Of a stretch of DNA of 5,465 nucleotides, positions 1 to 5,169 are shown one piece after another; positions within the stretch are counted from its first letter, which is position 1; each line of letters opens with the position of its first letter. The notes under the pieces were generated by a model, which did not search any database, had not been told where the DNA came from, and saw only the letters and a list, made by a program, of their open reading frames with translations. The stretch is from Pseudomonadota bacterium (GTDB lineage Bacteria; Desulfobacterota; Desulfobacteria; Desulfobacterales; ETH-SRB1): positions 1-5,465 of the forward strand of contig JAHIKR010000251.1 of the NCBI GenBank assembly GCA_018897415.1, in the 5' to 3' direction. A program made the position numbers and the translations under genes.

Positions 1-14
1 AACATCGAACATTG
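1..14. repeat. Degenerate heptamer repeat, left remnant
   Basis: Two heptamers, AACATCG and AACATTG, open the window. The same series resumes at 147 with AACATTG and AACGTCG, after the hairpin element at 19-141. The element therefore appears to sit inside a pre-existing heptamer array. The array may extend left of the window. Confidence 0.55.
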
Positions 15-18
15 ACAA

Positions 19-141
19 ACTCGTAAAAAGTCAAAAAATACCATTTCCCGTCATTCCGGCGAAAGCCGGAATCCAGTATTTTCAGATAGTTACAACTTCT
101 ATGGACTCCGGTTTTCACCGGAGTGACGACTTTTTACGAGT
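19..141. mobile_element. MITE/REP-like element: two hairpins between 14-bp terminal inverted repeats
   Basis: The ends are a perfect 14-bp inverted repeat, ACTCGTAAAAAGTC at 19-32 and its complement at 128-141. Inside are two hairpins. ATTCCGGC/GCCGGAAT (53-60 and 65-72) closes a GAAA loop. ACTCCGGT/ACCGGAGT (105-112 and 117-124) closes TTTC, which is GAAA on the other strand. The hairpins are related in sequence and lie in opposite orientation, like a paired REP/BIME unit. There is no open reading frame, so any movement would need a transposase supplied in trans. The call as a mobile element rests on structure alone, and I see no clear target-site duplication. Confidence 0.65.
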
Positions 142-146
142 GCATC

Positions 147-174
147 AACATTGAACGTCGAACGTCGAATAATG
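147..174. repeat. Heptamer tandem repeat (AACGTCG type)
   Basis: Four consecutive 7-bp units: AACATTG, AACGTCG, AACGTCG, AATAATG. The complementary series lies at 226-260, so the two arrays form a loose inverted pair around a palindromic core. No coding potential is evident. Confidence 0.7.
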
Positions 175-189
175 ATGTCGCTCCGCTCC

Positions 190-207
190 GCCAGTTTATA
201 AATTGGC
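190..207. repeat. 18-bp near-perfect palindrome
   Basis: GCCAGTTTATAAATTGGC is self-complementary except for one mismatched pair. It lies between two oppositely oriented heptamer arrays. It could be a cruciform-forming repeat core. No nearby start codon supports calling it an operator. Confidence 0.4.
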
Positions 208-225
208 AGAATTCCTTATTCAAAA

Positions 226-260
226 TTCGATGTTGGACGTTCGATGTTCGATGTTCATCT
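226..260. repeat. Heptamer tandem repeat (TTCGATG type)
   Basis: Five 7-bp units: TTCGATG, TTGGACG, TTCGATG, TTCGATG and a degenerate TTCATCT. They are roughly the reverse complement of the 147-174 array. No gene is visible between 1 and 313, which is entirely repeat material. Confidence 0.7.
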
Positions 261-282
261 TTTTTCAGTCCCTGCTGTCCCC

Positions 283-312
283 TGACCACTGACCCCTGAC
301 CACTGACTCCTG
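283..312. repeat. Heptamer tandem repeat (TGACCAC type)
   Basis: Four units, TGACCAC, TGACCCC, TGACCAC and TGACTCC, end just after the stop codon of the minus-strand gene at 314. The same TGACCAC unit recurs at 1072-1092 and 3649-3655, so this repeat type is shared between several gaps in the window. Confidence 0.75.
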
Positions 313-313
313 T

Positions 314-1027
314 TTACTCAAAATAAGCATCAAATGAAGATTCCATTTCATCCAATACATCTTTATCTATAGAAGTAGATACATGCTGAGCAAACATATC
401 CAGCTTGACTATGGCGTTAAGAGTTGCATCCTTAATTTCGATTTCTGATAGTCTCTTGAAAAAATATTTATTAACGATTCGGATATCATCATAAATTTTA
501 ATAAGATTTGCCAGATCCCAGTCAGGCTTTTTACCTCGTTTATATAAAAAATATTGGGCAAGCAAATACATTGATATGGCTCTATACCGAGTTTCCTGGA
601 GTGTGGCAAAGGGCAAATGATAACGAACCATGGGTTTTAGCTTATTCATAATCGGGCAATTGCTTGTAACCATATATATACCAATTAAAGAATTTATACC
701 CTGCTGCAGTGTGGTATGTTTTAAATATCCCCTTTGTTCGGTTTCGATAAACAAGTCAACTTCATCATAAGATATCGAAGCCTTAAAGAAATCCACGACC
801 TCAACGACATTTGCCGCTACAGGACAAAATGTGTGTTGGTCTTCATTTAAAGGACAATTCAGACACTTAAAATATATTAATTCCGCCCATTTTGGATATG
901 GCTTCCTTTCTGTTTGTATCAAATTGAGAGTTTTATTATCCAGGCTCACATTAAATTCTTTTTCTATACCGCCACGAAATTTAAACTTATATTTAAAAGT
1001 AATTATTTTATCTGAATTTTTAGTCAC
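314..1027 (-). CDS. Conserved hypothetical protein, DUF6901-like
   Basis: This 237-residue soluble protein has no signal peptide or membrane helix that I can see. It looks like the DUF6901 family, recalled from the pattern of an N-terminal beta-rich segment, a Cys-rich stretch and a helical C-terminus; the function is unknown. Cysteines C55, C58 and C68 sit in CLNCP...FCPVA, with C124 in SNCP, and could bind a metal. Residues 130-175 carry the RYHLPFA and YRAISMYLLAQYF segments. The start is GTG, with a modest AGGA 8 nt upstream. It lies 68 bp downstream of the PilB-type ATPase on the same strand, separated by a heptamer array, so co-transcription is possible but not shown. The coding sequence looks intact. 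Confidence 0.8.
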   Translation of the reverse strand: MTKNSDKIITFKYKFKFRGGIEKEFNVSLDNKTLNLIQTERKPYPKWAELIYFKCLNCPLNEDQHTFCPVAANVVEVVDFFKASISYDEVDLFIETEQRGYLKHTTLQQGINSLIGIYMVTSNCPIMNKLKPMVRYHLPFATLQETRYRAISMYLLAQYFLYKRGKKPDWDLANLIKIYDDIRIVNKYFFKRLSEIEIKDATLNAIVKLDMFAQHVSTSIDKDVLDEMESSFDAYFE

Positions 1028-1057
1028 CGTTAATATCCTAACCCGGAAAAGTGCTAC

Positions 1058-1092
1058 TAACCACTAACCACTGACCACTAACCACTGACCAC
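1058..1092. repeat. Heptamer tandem repeat (TAACCAC/TGACCAC)
   Basis: Five exact 7-bp units alternate TAACCAC and TGACCAC. They fill the gap between the ATPase stop codon (1095-1097) and the start of the DUF6901-like gene at 1027. Confidence 0.85.
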
Positions 1093-1094
1093 TG

Positions 1095-2831
1095 TTATTC
1101 CCTTGTTACTCTCTTTACTTCCTCTAAAGTTGTAATGCCCTTTCTTACCTTTTGCAGTCCATCTTGCAACAGGGTTTTCATGCCCTTTGCCCTTGCAGTT
1201 TGCATAATCTCAGCTTCAGGAGCCTGCTTTGCTATCAATCTCCTGATATCCCTGTCAATGACCAATATCTCAAATAGCCCGACCCTGCCTTTGTATCCAA
1301 TGCCGGCACAAAATTCACATCCTTGCCCTTTATAAAACTTAGTATCTAAAGGAAGTCGTAACTTTTTAAGCAGACTTTCATCGGGCTGGTATGCATTACT
1401 ACATCTGGTACAGATTCTTCTAACAAGACGCTGAGCAAATGCACAATTAAGAACGGACGCTATCAGGCTTGTTTCTACTCCGATATCACTGAGTCTCGTG
1501 ACACTCCCGACAGCATCATTAGTATGAAGTGTGCTGAGGACTAAATGCCCTGTTAAAGCGGCACGTACTGAAATTTCTGCGGTTTCAAGATCTCTTATTT
1601 CACCGACATAGATAATATCAGGATCCTGACGTAAGATAGACCTGAGAGCCGTGGCAAAGGTAACCCCGGCTTTTGGGTCAACCTGACTTGCAACTACATC
1701 TTCGATTTCATATTCAATCGGATCCTCAATAGTCATTATATTTTTGTCTGTTTTATTCAGGGTATTAATAGTTGAATAAATAGTTGTGGTTTTCCCGCTG
1801 CCGGTAGGGCCGGTAGATAAGATTATCCCCCTTGTAGTCTTAATCATCTCCTTGAAGATCTTCAAATCCTCATCGAAAAAACCAAGCTCTGAAAGTGTGG
1901 GGATGCCCCTGGTTTTATCCAAAACCCTTAAAACAACATTTTCTCCATACATAGAGGGAAAAGTGGATGTACGAATATCAACACTCTTATCCCTGATAAC
2001 AATACCTATCCTGCCATCCTGCGGAATTTTCTTCTTAGAAATATCCAGCCCGGACATGATCTTTATCCTGGACGTGATCGGAGCGGTCAGTTTCATCGGC
2101 AGCCGGTGCCTGTTGTAAAGAAATCCATCAATACGGAAACGTACCGCCATAAAACCTCTCTTAGGTTCCAGATGGATATCGCTGGCTCCTTCCAGCATTG
2201 CCTGGGCAATATAACTGTTGACGAGTTTGACAATCGGTGGCTCGGATGCTTCCTTTTTAAGGTGTATTTCGGCTATCTCATCGGCATATTGCGGTTCTTT
2301 TTCCTTCTCTTTCTCCTTAAGCTCATCGGCAAGCTCTTCAATAAGTTCTTTTCTTGCCTCTCCCATACCATACCACTGATCAATCGCAACTTTAATGCTT
2401 TCACCAGAAGCCATGACAGCCTCAGCCTTTAATTGTGCCACTTTGGATATGTCATCAATGGAGATTATGTCCAGGGGGTCGGACATGGCGATTGTCAGAA
2501 CATCTTCTATCTTGAACAGGGGAATAATATTATAGCGCCGTGCAATCTTCTCGGGGATAAGATCCAATACCTTACGGTCTATAGTATAACTCTTGATATT
2601 CACATAGGGGATATGCATCTTGTCCCCTATGAAGCTAACCAGTTCTTCTTCCGTCACAAACCCTAATTTTATTAATGTCTTGCTCAGGGTTTCATTTTTA
2701 CGCTGTGCCGCTATCTCGGCAATCCTGAGTTTTTCCCTGGTTACTAAACCCTCATTGACCATGGCCTGCTTTAGACGGTCCAGTACCTTGATACTGATAA
2801 CTTTGCTTCTTTCCTGGAGTGGATTAACCAT
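1095..2831 (-). CDS. pilB: PilB/GspE-family type IV pilus assembly (type II secretion) ATPase
   Basis: This 578-residue cytoplasmic hexameric ATPase would power pilin or pseudopilin polymerisation at the inner membrane. The N-terminal region (residues 15-155) is GspE-N/MshEN-like, followed by a charged Lys/Glu linker (170-182). The N2 domain includes ASDIHLEP and VRFRIDG (217-236). The catalytic core has Walker A GPTGSGKT (341-348, K347), the Asp box TIEDPIEYE (367-375), Walker B DPDIIYVGEIRD (403-414, E411) and the His box (H429, H436). C474, C477, C505 and C508 form the zinc-binding tetracysteine motif typical of PilB and GspE and usually absent from PilT. All catalytic motifs are present and the length is normal. 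The ATG has a GAAGG 8 nt upstream and overlaps the end of the truncated paralogue, suggesting translational coupling. PilB, GspE and MshE cannot be separated firmly without the partner genes. Confidence 0.93.
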   Translation of the reverse strand: MVNPLQERSKVISIKVLDRLKQAMVNEGLVTREKLRIAEIAAQRKNETLSKTLIKLGFVTEEELVSFIGDKMHIPYVNIKSYTIDRKVLDLIPEKIARRYNIIPLFKIEDVLTIAMSDPLDIISIDDISKVAQLKAEAVMASGESIKVAIDQWYGMGEARKELIEELADELKEKEKEKEPQYADEIAEIHLKKEASEPPIVKLVNSYIAQAMLEGASDIHLEPKRGFMAVRFRIDGFLYNRHRLPMKLTAPITSRIKIMSGLDISKKKIPQDGRIGIVIRDKSVDIRTSTFPSMYGENVVLRVLDKTRGIPTLSELGFFDEDLKIFKEMIKTTRGIILSTGPTGSGKTTTIYSTINTLNKTDKNIMTIEDPIEYEIEDVVASQVDPKAGVTFATALRSILRQDPDIIYVGEIRDLETAEISVRAALTGHLVLSTLHTNDAVGSVTRLSDIGVETSLIASVLNCAFAQRLVRRICTRCSNAYQPDESLLKKLRLPLDTKFYKGQGCEFCAGIGYKGRVGLFEILVIDRDIRRLIAKQAPEAEIMQTARAKGMKTLLQDGLQKVRKGITTLEEVKRVTRE

Positions 2832-3597
2832 AATTTATGCCTTCAAATTTACTCAAAAAAAACGCTTTTAATTGTACCCGACACCCACCGATACGAAAAC
2901 GCACCTCCAGAATACTTTTCTTTGGTTCTATATGGATATCACTGGCACCTTCCAATACCGCCTGGGCAACAATACTGTTAACAAGCTTAACAACAGGCGG
3001 AGCTTCCGCTTCTTTTCTTAGACGAATTTCATCTAATTTTTTAGCATATGGCTTTTCCGGTTCTTTTTCCTCAACTATACTCGTAAGCTCCCCGGCAAGC
3101 TTGTTAATAAGCTCTTTCTTCGAAACACCTAAGCTATACCACAGATTAATTGCTTCTTTGATACTCTCATCAGGGGCTAAGACAGGATCAATTTCGTATT
3201 TAATAACTTCGGATATCTTATCACAGGAAATAATATCTAAAGGGTCGGACATTGCGACAGTTAGAACTTTTTCTATTTCAAAAAGTGGAAGAATATTATA
3301 GGAGCGGGCAATCCTTTCGGGGATACGTTTCAATACATTAGGGTCTATAGTATATTTGCTGATGTCCACATATGGTATATGGACTTTCTCCCCTATGAAA
3401 TTTAAAAGTTTTTCTTCAGTAACATACCCGGAGTCCACTAACACCCTGCCAAGGATTTTGTTTTTTTGCCTTGCCTCTTTCTCAGCAGCCTCAAGCTGGT
3501 CTTGAGTTATCAGCCCTTCACTAACCAGAGACTCCTTAAGACGATCCACTACCTTGATAGTGCTAGTTTTTTCCTTTTTATAATCCGAGACAGCCAT
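2824..3597 (-). CDS. C-terminally truncated PilB/GspE paralogue (N-terminal half only)
   Basis: This 257-residue protein aligns almost without gaps to the first 235 residues of the downstream ATPase, about half identical by eye. It carries the GspE-N/MshEN-like region (15-155), the acidic linker (175-190) and ASDIHIEP (218-225). Similarity stops after VRFRI (232-236). The expected Asp-Gly is replaced by Gly-Gly, followed by an unrelated 20-residue tail. Walker A, Walker B, His box and tetracysteine motifs are all missing, so it cannot be an ATPase. The start is sound: ATG with GAGG 7 nt upstream. Its stop overlaps the next start by 8 nt. It is probably a degraded tandem duplicate that is still translated. 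A free-standing regulatory or decoy N-domain is possible but unsupported, since the N2 domain is cut mid-fold. Confidence 0.85.
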   Translation of the reverse strand: MAVSDYKKEKTSTIKVVDRLKESLVSEGLITQDQLEAAEKEARQKNKILGRVLVDSGYVTEEKLLNFIGEKVHIPYVDISKYTIDPNVLKRIPERIARSYNILPLFEIEKVLTVAMSDPLDIISCDKISEVIKYEIDPVLAPDESIKEAINLWYSLGVSKKELINKLAGELTSIVEEKEPEKPYAKKLDEIRLRKEAEAPPVVKLVNSIVAQAVLEGASDIHIEPKKSILEVRFRIGGCRVQLKAFFLSKFEGINYG

Positions 3598-3620
3598 AGT
3601 TATACCTCGCTGGTTACTCG

Positions 3621-3655
3621 TTGTCAGTTGTCAGTTGTCAGTTGCAACTGACCAC
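3621..3655. repeat. Heptamer repeat (TTGTCAG) ending in a 16-bp palindrome
   Basis: Three exact TTGTCAG units (3621-3641) are followed by TTGCAAC and TGACCAC. The perfect palindrome GTCAGTTGCAACTGAC spans 3637-3652 and forms where the array turns into its own complement. It lies 24 bp upstream of the truncated ATPase start, in its leader, but looks like repeat structure rather than an operator. Confidence 0.75.
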
Positions 3656-3668
3656 ATAAGCGCTAACT

Positions 3669-3710
3669 TAATAATCAATAATTAATAATTAATAACTAAT
3701 AATTAATAAC
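3669..3710. repeat. AT-only heptamer tandem repeat (TAATAAT/TAATAAC)
   Basis: Six consecutive 7-bp units: TAATAAT, CAATAAT, TAATAAT, TAATAAC, TAATAAT, TAATAAC. They lie between the receiver gene and the truncated ATPase. The AT-rich units could incidentally supply a -10 element for the downstream minus-strand gene, though I found no matching -35. Confidence 0.85.
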
Positions 3711-3720
3711 CACTATTCCC

Positions 3721-3741
3721 GTGAACCTTGAACCGTGAACC
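3721..3741. repeat. Heptamer tandem repeat (GTGAACC/TTGAACC)
   Basis: Three units, GTGAACC, TTGAACC and GTGAACC, lie a few bases beyond the stop codon of the receiver gene. This is the third different heptamer family within one 150-bp intergenic gap. Confidence 0.75.
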
Positions 3742-3748
3742 TGAGTAG

Positions 3749-4114
3749 TTACAAATATTTCTTGATAAGAGCCACAAGAGCATCCATTGAAAAAGGCTTT
3801 GTAACATATTCTTTTGCGCCTGTTTCCTCTCCAAGCATTATATCTTTCTCCTGTGTCCTCGCAGTTAACATTATAATTGGAATGTCTTTATATGCTGCAT
3901 CAAAACTAAGGAGCCTTGCAACTTTGTAGCCGTTTATCTTTGGAAGCATAATGTCTAAAACAATAAGGTCCGGTTTTTCCTTTTTTGCCTTTGAAAGGGC
4001 TTCTTCGCCATCATATGCCTCCAGGCATTCAATGTCTTCAAGCTCAAGGTTAAACTTGATAGACTCAACAATATCCTGCTCATCATCAACAATAAGCACT
4101 CTTTTTTTATCCAT
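3749..4114 (-). CDS. Single-domain CheY-like response regulator (receiver)
   Basis: This 121-residue cytoplasmic receiver domain has no output domain. It would accept phosphate from a sensor kinase and act by protein contact, as CheY or PilG/PilH-type regulators do. All key residues are present: acidic D10 and D11 in LIVDDE, phospho-acceptor D54 in IVLDIMLP, switch T84 in MLTA, Y103, and K106 in TKPF. The start is ATG preceded by AAAGGGGG, with only 4 nt between the G run and the ATG. It lies upstream of the pilus-type ATPases on the same strand, which fits a role in pilus or motility control, but a repeat-filled 151-bp gap weakens any operon claim. No cognate kinase is in the window. Its first 14 coding bases and preceding 5 bases recur at 5019-5037. 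Confidence 0.93.
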   Translation of the reverse strand: MDKKRVLIVDDEQDIVESIKFNLELEDIECLEAYDGEEALSKAKKEKPDLIVLDIMLPKINGYKVARLLSFDAAYKDIPIIMLTARTQEKDIMLGEETGAKEYVTKPFSMDALVALIKKYL

Positions 4115-4134
4115 GTTTCCCCCTTTCTACTGAT

Positions 4135-4177
4135 GATTGTCGATTGTCATTCTTCAATTCTTCATTCACTCTTCAAT
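4135..4177. repeat. Short tandem repeats (GATTGTC, then ATTCTTCA type)
   Basis: GATTGTC occurs twice in tandem (4135-4148), followed by loosely repeated ATTCTTCA and CTTCAATTC units. They fill the gap between the receiver start and the stop codon of the GGDEF relic. Confidence 0.6.
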
Positions 4178-4293
4178 TCAAACAATCCTATCCAGCGCTT
4201 TCTTGATATCCTTCTCAAGGCCCCCGTTCCTGCTACGTTCGTGCTTCGGATAAAACCCTTGACTTTCAAATCTGCGTTGTGTATAAATTTTTT
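4178..4293 (-). pseudogene. GGDEF (diguanylate cyclase) relic, C-terminal end
   Basis: The minus strand from about 4287 reads FIHNADL, matching the helix before the conserved AD-x-ALY segment of GGDEF domains. The frame then shifts. From about 4255 a second frame reads GFYPKHERSRNGG, resembling the ALYxAKxxGRN end of the domain, and continues LEKDIKKALDRIV to a TGA at 4178-4180. About eight extra bases (roughly 4257-4264) would account for the shift. The other part of the domain lies at 4918-5019 on the same strand and in the right order, with the toxin-antitoxin pair between. The match rests on short motifs recognised by eye. Confidence 0.6.
4259..4287 (+). promoter_or_regulatory. Sigma-70-type promoter of the toxin-antitoxin pair
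   Basis: TTGACT (4259-4264) and TATAAA (4282-4287) are separated by exactly 17 nt, one mismatch each from consensus. A start point 7 nt past the -10 falls at 4294, the A of the antitoxin ATG, which predicts a leaderless mRNA. No Shine-Dalgarno sequence precedes that ATG, in agreement. The promoter lies wholly within the antisense of the GGDEF relic, and the -35 box coincides with the bases that break that relic's frame. Confidence 0.7.
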
Positions 4294-4545
4294 ATGCAAA
4301 AGACCAATGAAATTAAGGCATCTCTAAAGCGTGAGTATGACCTGTATTCTAATGCGGTGGCATTTTATAAAAAGGCCGTACAGGAACTTGAGGAGAAATA
4401 TCAACTCACTACCCAGACCTTCCTAAAAAGGTTTGAGACTGGGCAGATGGGAGATGAGGCTGATTATTTTGACTGGTACGCCTTTGTAAAACTCCTTGCC
4501 AGGTGGCGGAAAACACGATCTGCAATTCGTTCGGCAATCCAGTGA
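4294..4545 (+). CDS. tumA: Antitoxin of a TumA/TumE-type toxin-antitoxin pair
   Basis: This 83-residue protein has a predicted long N-terminal helix or coiled coil (about residues 1-45, rich in Lys, Glu, Leu and Ala), then the signature FETGQMGDEADYFDWYAF, then a basic helix ending WRKTRSAIRSAIQ. The signature is typical of small proteins encoded directly upstream of TumE/DUF6516 toxins. Its presumed role is to bind and neutralise the toxin, and autoregulation is possible but no DNA-binding domain is obvious. I chose ATG 4294 over the in-frame GTG at 4279. The GTG lies upstream of the predicted transcription start, and the five extra residues are merely the antisense of the GGDEF relic. The stop overlaps the toxin's GTG start. 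Confidence 0.82.
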   Translation: MQKTNEIKASLKREYDLYSNAVAFYKKAVQELEEKYQLTTQTFLKRFETGQMGDEADYFDWYAFVKLLARWRKTRSAIRSAIQ

Positions 4546-4922
4546 TACAAAGATTTGTCCAAAACATTGAAAAGACTATTGCCTCCTCCTCTATCGTCCT
4601 GTCATCAAATCTTCAAAGACATTTTGGTCCTGCCTTAGAAACAGTCTATCTGAAAGGCCATCTGTTAATCATAGATTCTTCAATTCTGGAGATCGCCATA
4701 TTTGCCACTGAATCCCAAAAGACCCTATCCATTGAAAAATACAGGCTGCATTATATGAGCAGCACAGGGCAAATGCTCTTCCGTTATGACAACGCTCATC
4801 ATCATCCTGAAATAGAATCCTATCCACATCACAAACACACACCTGATAAAACAGTGCCATCAACCATACCTTCTCTAAAAGAGATTCTAAATGAGATAAG
4901 CGCTATTATCATTGGAAGGTAA
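4542..4922 (+). CDS. tumE: TumE-family (DUF6516) toxin
   Basis: This 126-residue protein carries the family hallmarks: an N-terminal IQRFVQNIEKTIASSSIV helix, a central beta-rich part with YLKGHLLIIDSSILEIAIF and EKYRLHY, and the diagnostic FRYDNAHHHPEIESYPHHKH, then a C-terminal helix. TumE proteins are annotated as toxins of type II-like systems; the biochemical target is not evident from sequence, and the His-rich motif may be catalytic or metal-binding. An in-frame GTG at 4503 would give 13 more residues, but GTG 4542 fits the family's usual start and overlaps the antitoxin TGA as GTGA, the classic coupled arrangement. The stop TAA lies exactly where GGDEF-relic sequence resumes, so the last codons may mark the insertion edge. 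Confidence 0.88.
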   Translation: MIQRFVQNIEKTIASSSIVLSSNLQRHFGPALETVYLKGHLLIIDSSILEIAIFATESQKTLSIEKYRLHYMSSTGQMLFRYDNAHHHPEIESYPHHKHTPDKTVPSTIPSLKEILNEISAIIIGR

Positions 4923-5032
4923 GGGTAGTGTCCCCATCCTCTGGATAGGTTGCTATGCCTAATGCAAAGGTAATTCTCACAGATTCCTTACCTACCGCAA
5001 ATGTTTGCTTAGAGATCACTTTTTTTATCCAT
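4918..5032 (-). pseudogene. GGDEF (diguanylate cyclase) relic with a receiver-like start
   Basis: On the minus strand 5019-4918 encodes VISKQTFAVGKESVRITFALGIATYPEDGDTTLT in effect, which matches the late part of GGDEF domains: the conserved V-x-x-T/S-x-GIA-x-YP-x-DG strand and turn. The catalytic GGDEF loop, which would lie upstream, is missing. An ATG at 5030-5032, preceded by GAGGAG and encoding MDKK, is out of frame with it and reaches a stop after seven codons. Those first bases copy the start of the receiver gene at 4114. The parent was probably a receiver-GGDEF (PleD-like) protein that lost its middle, then its end to the toxin-antitoxin insertion at 4918. Confidence 0.7.
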
Positions 5033-5050
5033 GTTTCTCCTCATGTTAAA

Positions 5051-5161
5051 AGGTTTTAGGTTTTAAGTTTTAGGAAATTTATGAGGGAGGGCAACCTGTA
5101 AGACATATCATCTTCTCCGCTATAAATATTTTATAGACTTAAAACTTAAAACCTAAATCTT
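5051..5161. repeat. AT-rich inverted repeat built of heptamers (TTTTAGG/TTTTAAG)
   Basis: Units TTTTAGG, TTTTAAG and TTTTAGG (5054-5074) face CTTAAAA, CTTAAAA and CCTAAAT (5138-5158), giving arms of about 24 bp with roughly two mismatches around a 63-bp centre. The centre holds a 7-bp hairpin, CTATAAA/TTTATAG (5120-5136). The array continues into TTATTAT units to about 5180. I see no gene from 5033 to 5169. A transcription-terminating role is possible for the arms but they lack a GC-rich stem. Confidence 0.7.
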
Positions 5162-5169
5162 AAAACTTA

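Noticed and set aside
53..72. Rho-independent terminator for a gene to the left
   Set aside because: The GC-rich hairpin is not followed by a T run and is paired with a second related hairpin inside inverted terminal repeats, so a repeat element explains it better.
1058..1092. CRISPR array
   Set aside because: The repeats are 7 bp units with no spacers, far too short for CRISPR repeats, and no cas genes are present.
1786..2118. Plus-strand open frames of 77-154 codons opposite the two ATPase genes
   Set aside because: They are antisense shadows of strongly conserved ATPase coding sequence, with no ribosome sites or family features.
4279..4293. GTG start for the antitoxin adding MYKFF
   Set aside because: The GTG overlaps the promoter -10 region and lies upstream of the predicted transcription start. 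The five codons are the antisense of the GGDEF relic.
4133..4327. 64-codon plus-strand open frame
   Set aside because: It crosses repeats and the antisense of the GGDEF relic, has no recognisable domain and ends inside the antitoxin gene.
4503..4541. Earlier GTG start for the TumE toxin adding 13 residues
   Set aside because: It would overlap the antitoxin by 43 nt, the added residues do not resemble the family N-terminus, and GTG 4542 gives the expected start with a GTGA coupling overlap.
4294..4922. Insertion sequence or transposon carrying the TA genes
   Set aside because: No transposase, terminal inverted repeats or target duplication could be found at either edge.
5045..5112. Minus-strand micro-ORF starting near 5105 behind a GGAG (MSYRLPSLINFLKLKT)
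   Set aside because: Only 16 codons, with its end formed by the heptamer repeats. The ribosome site is suggestive but nothing supports a real peptide.
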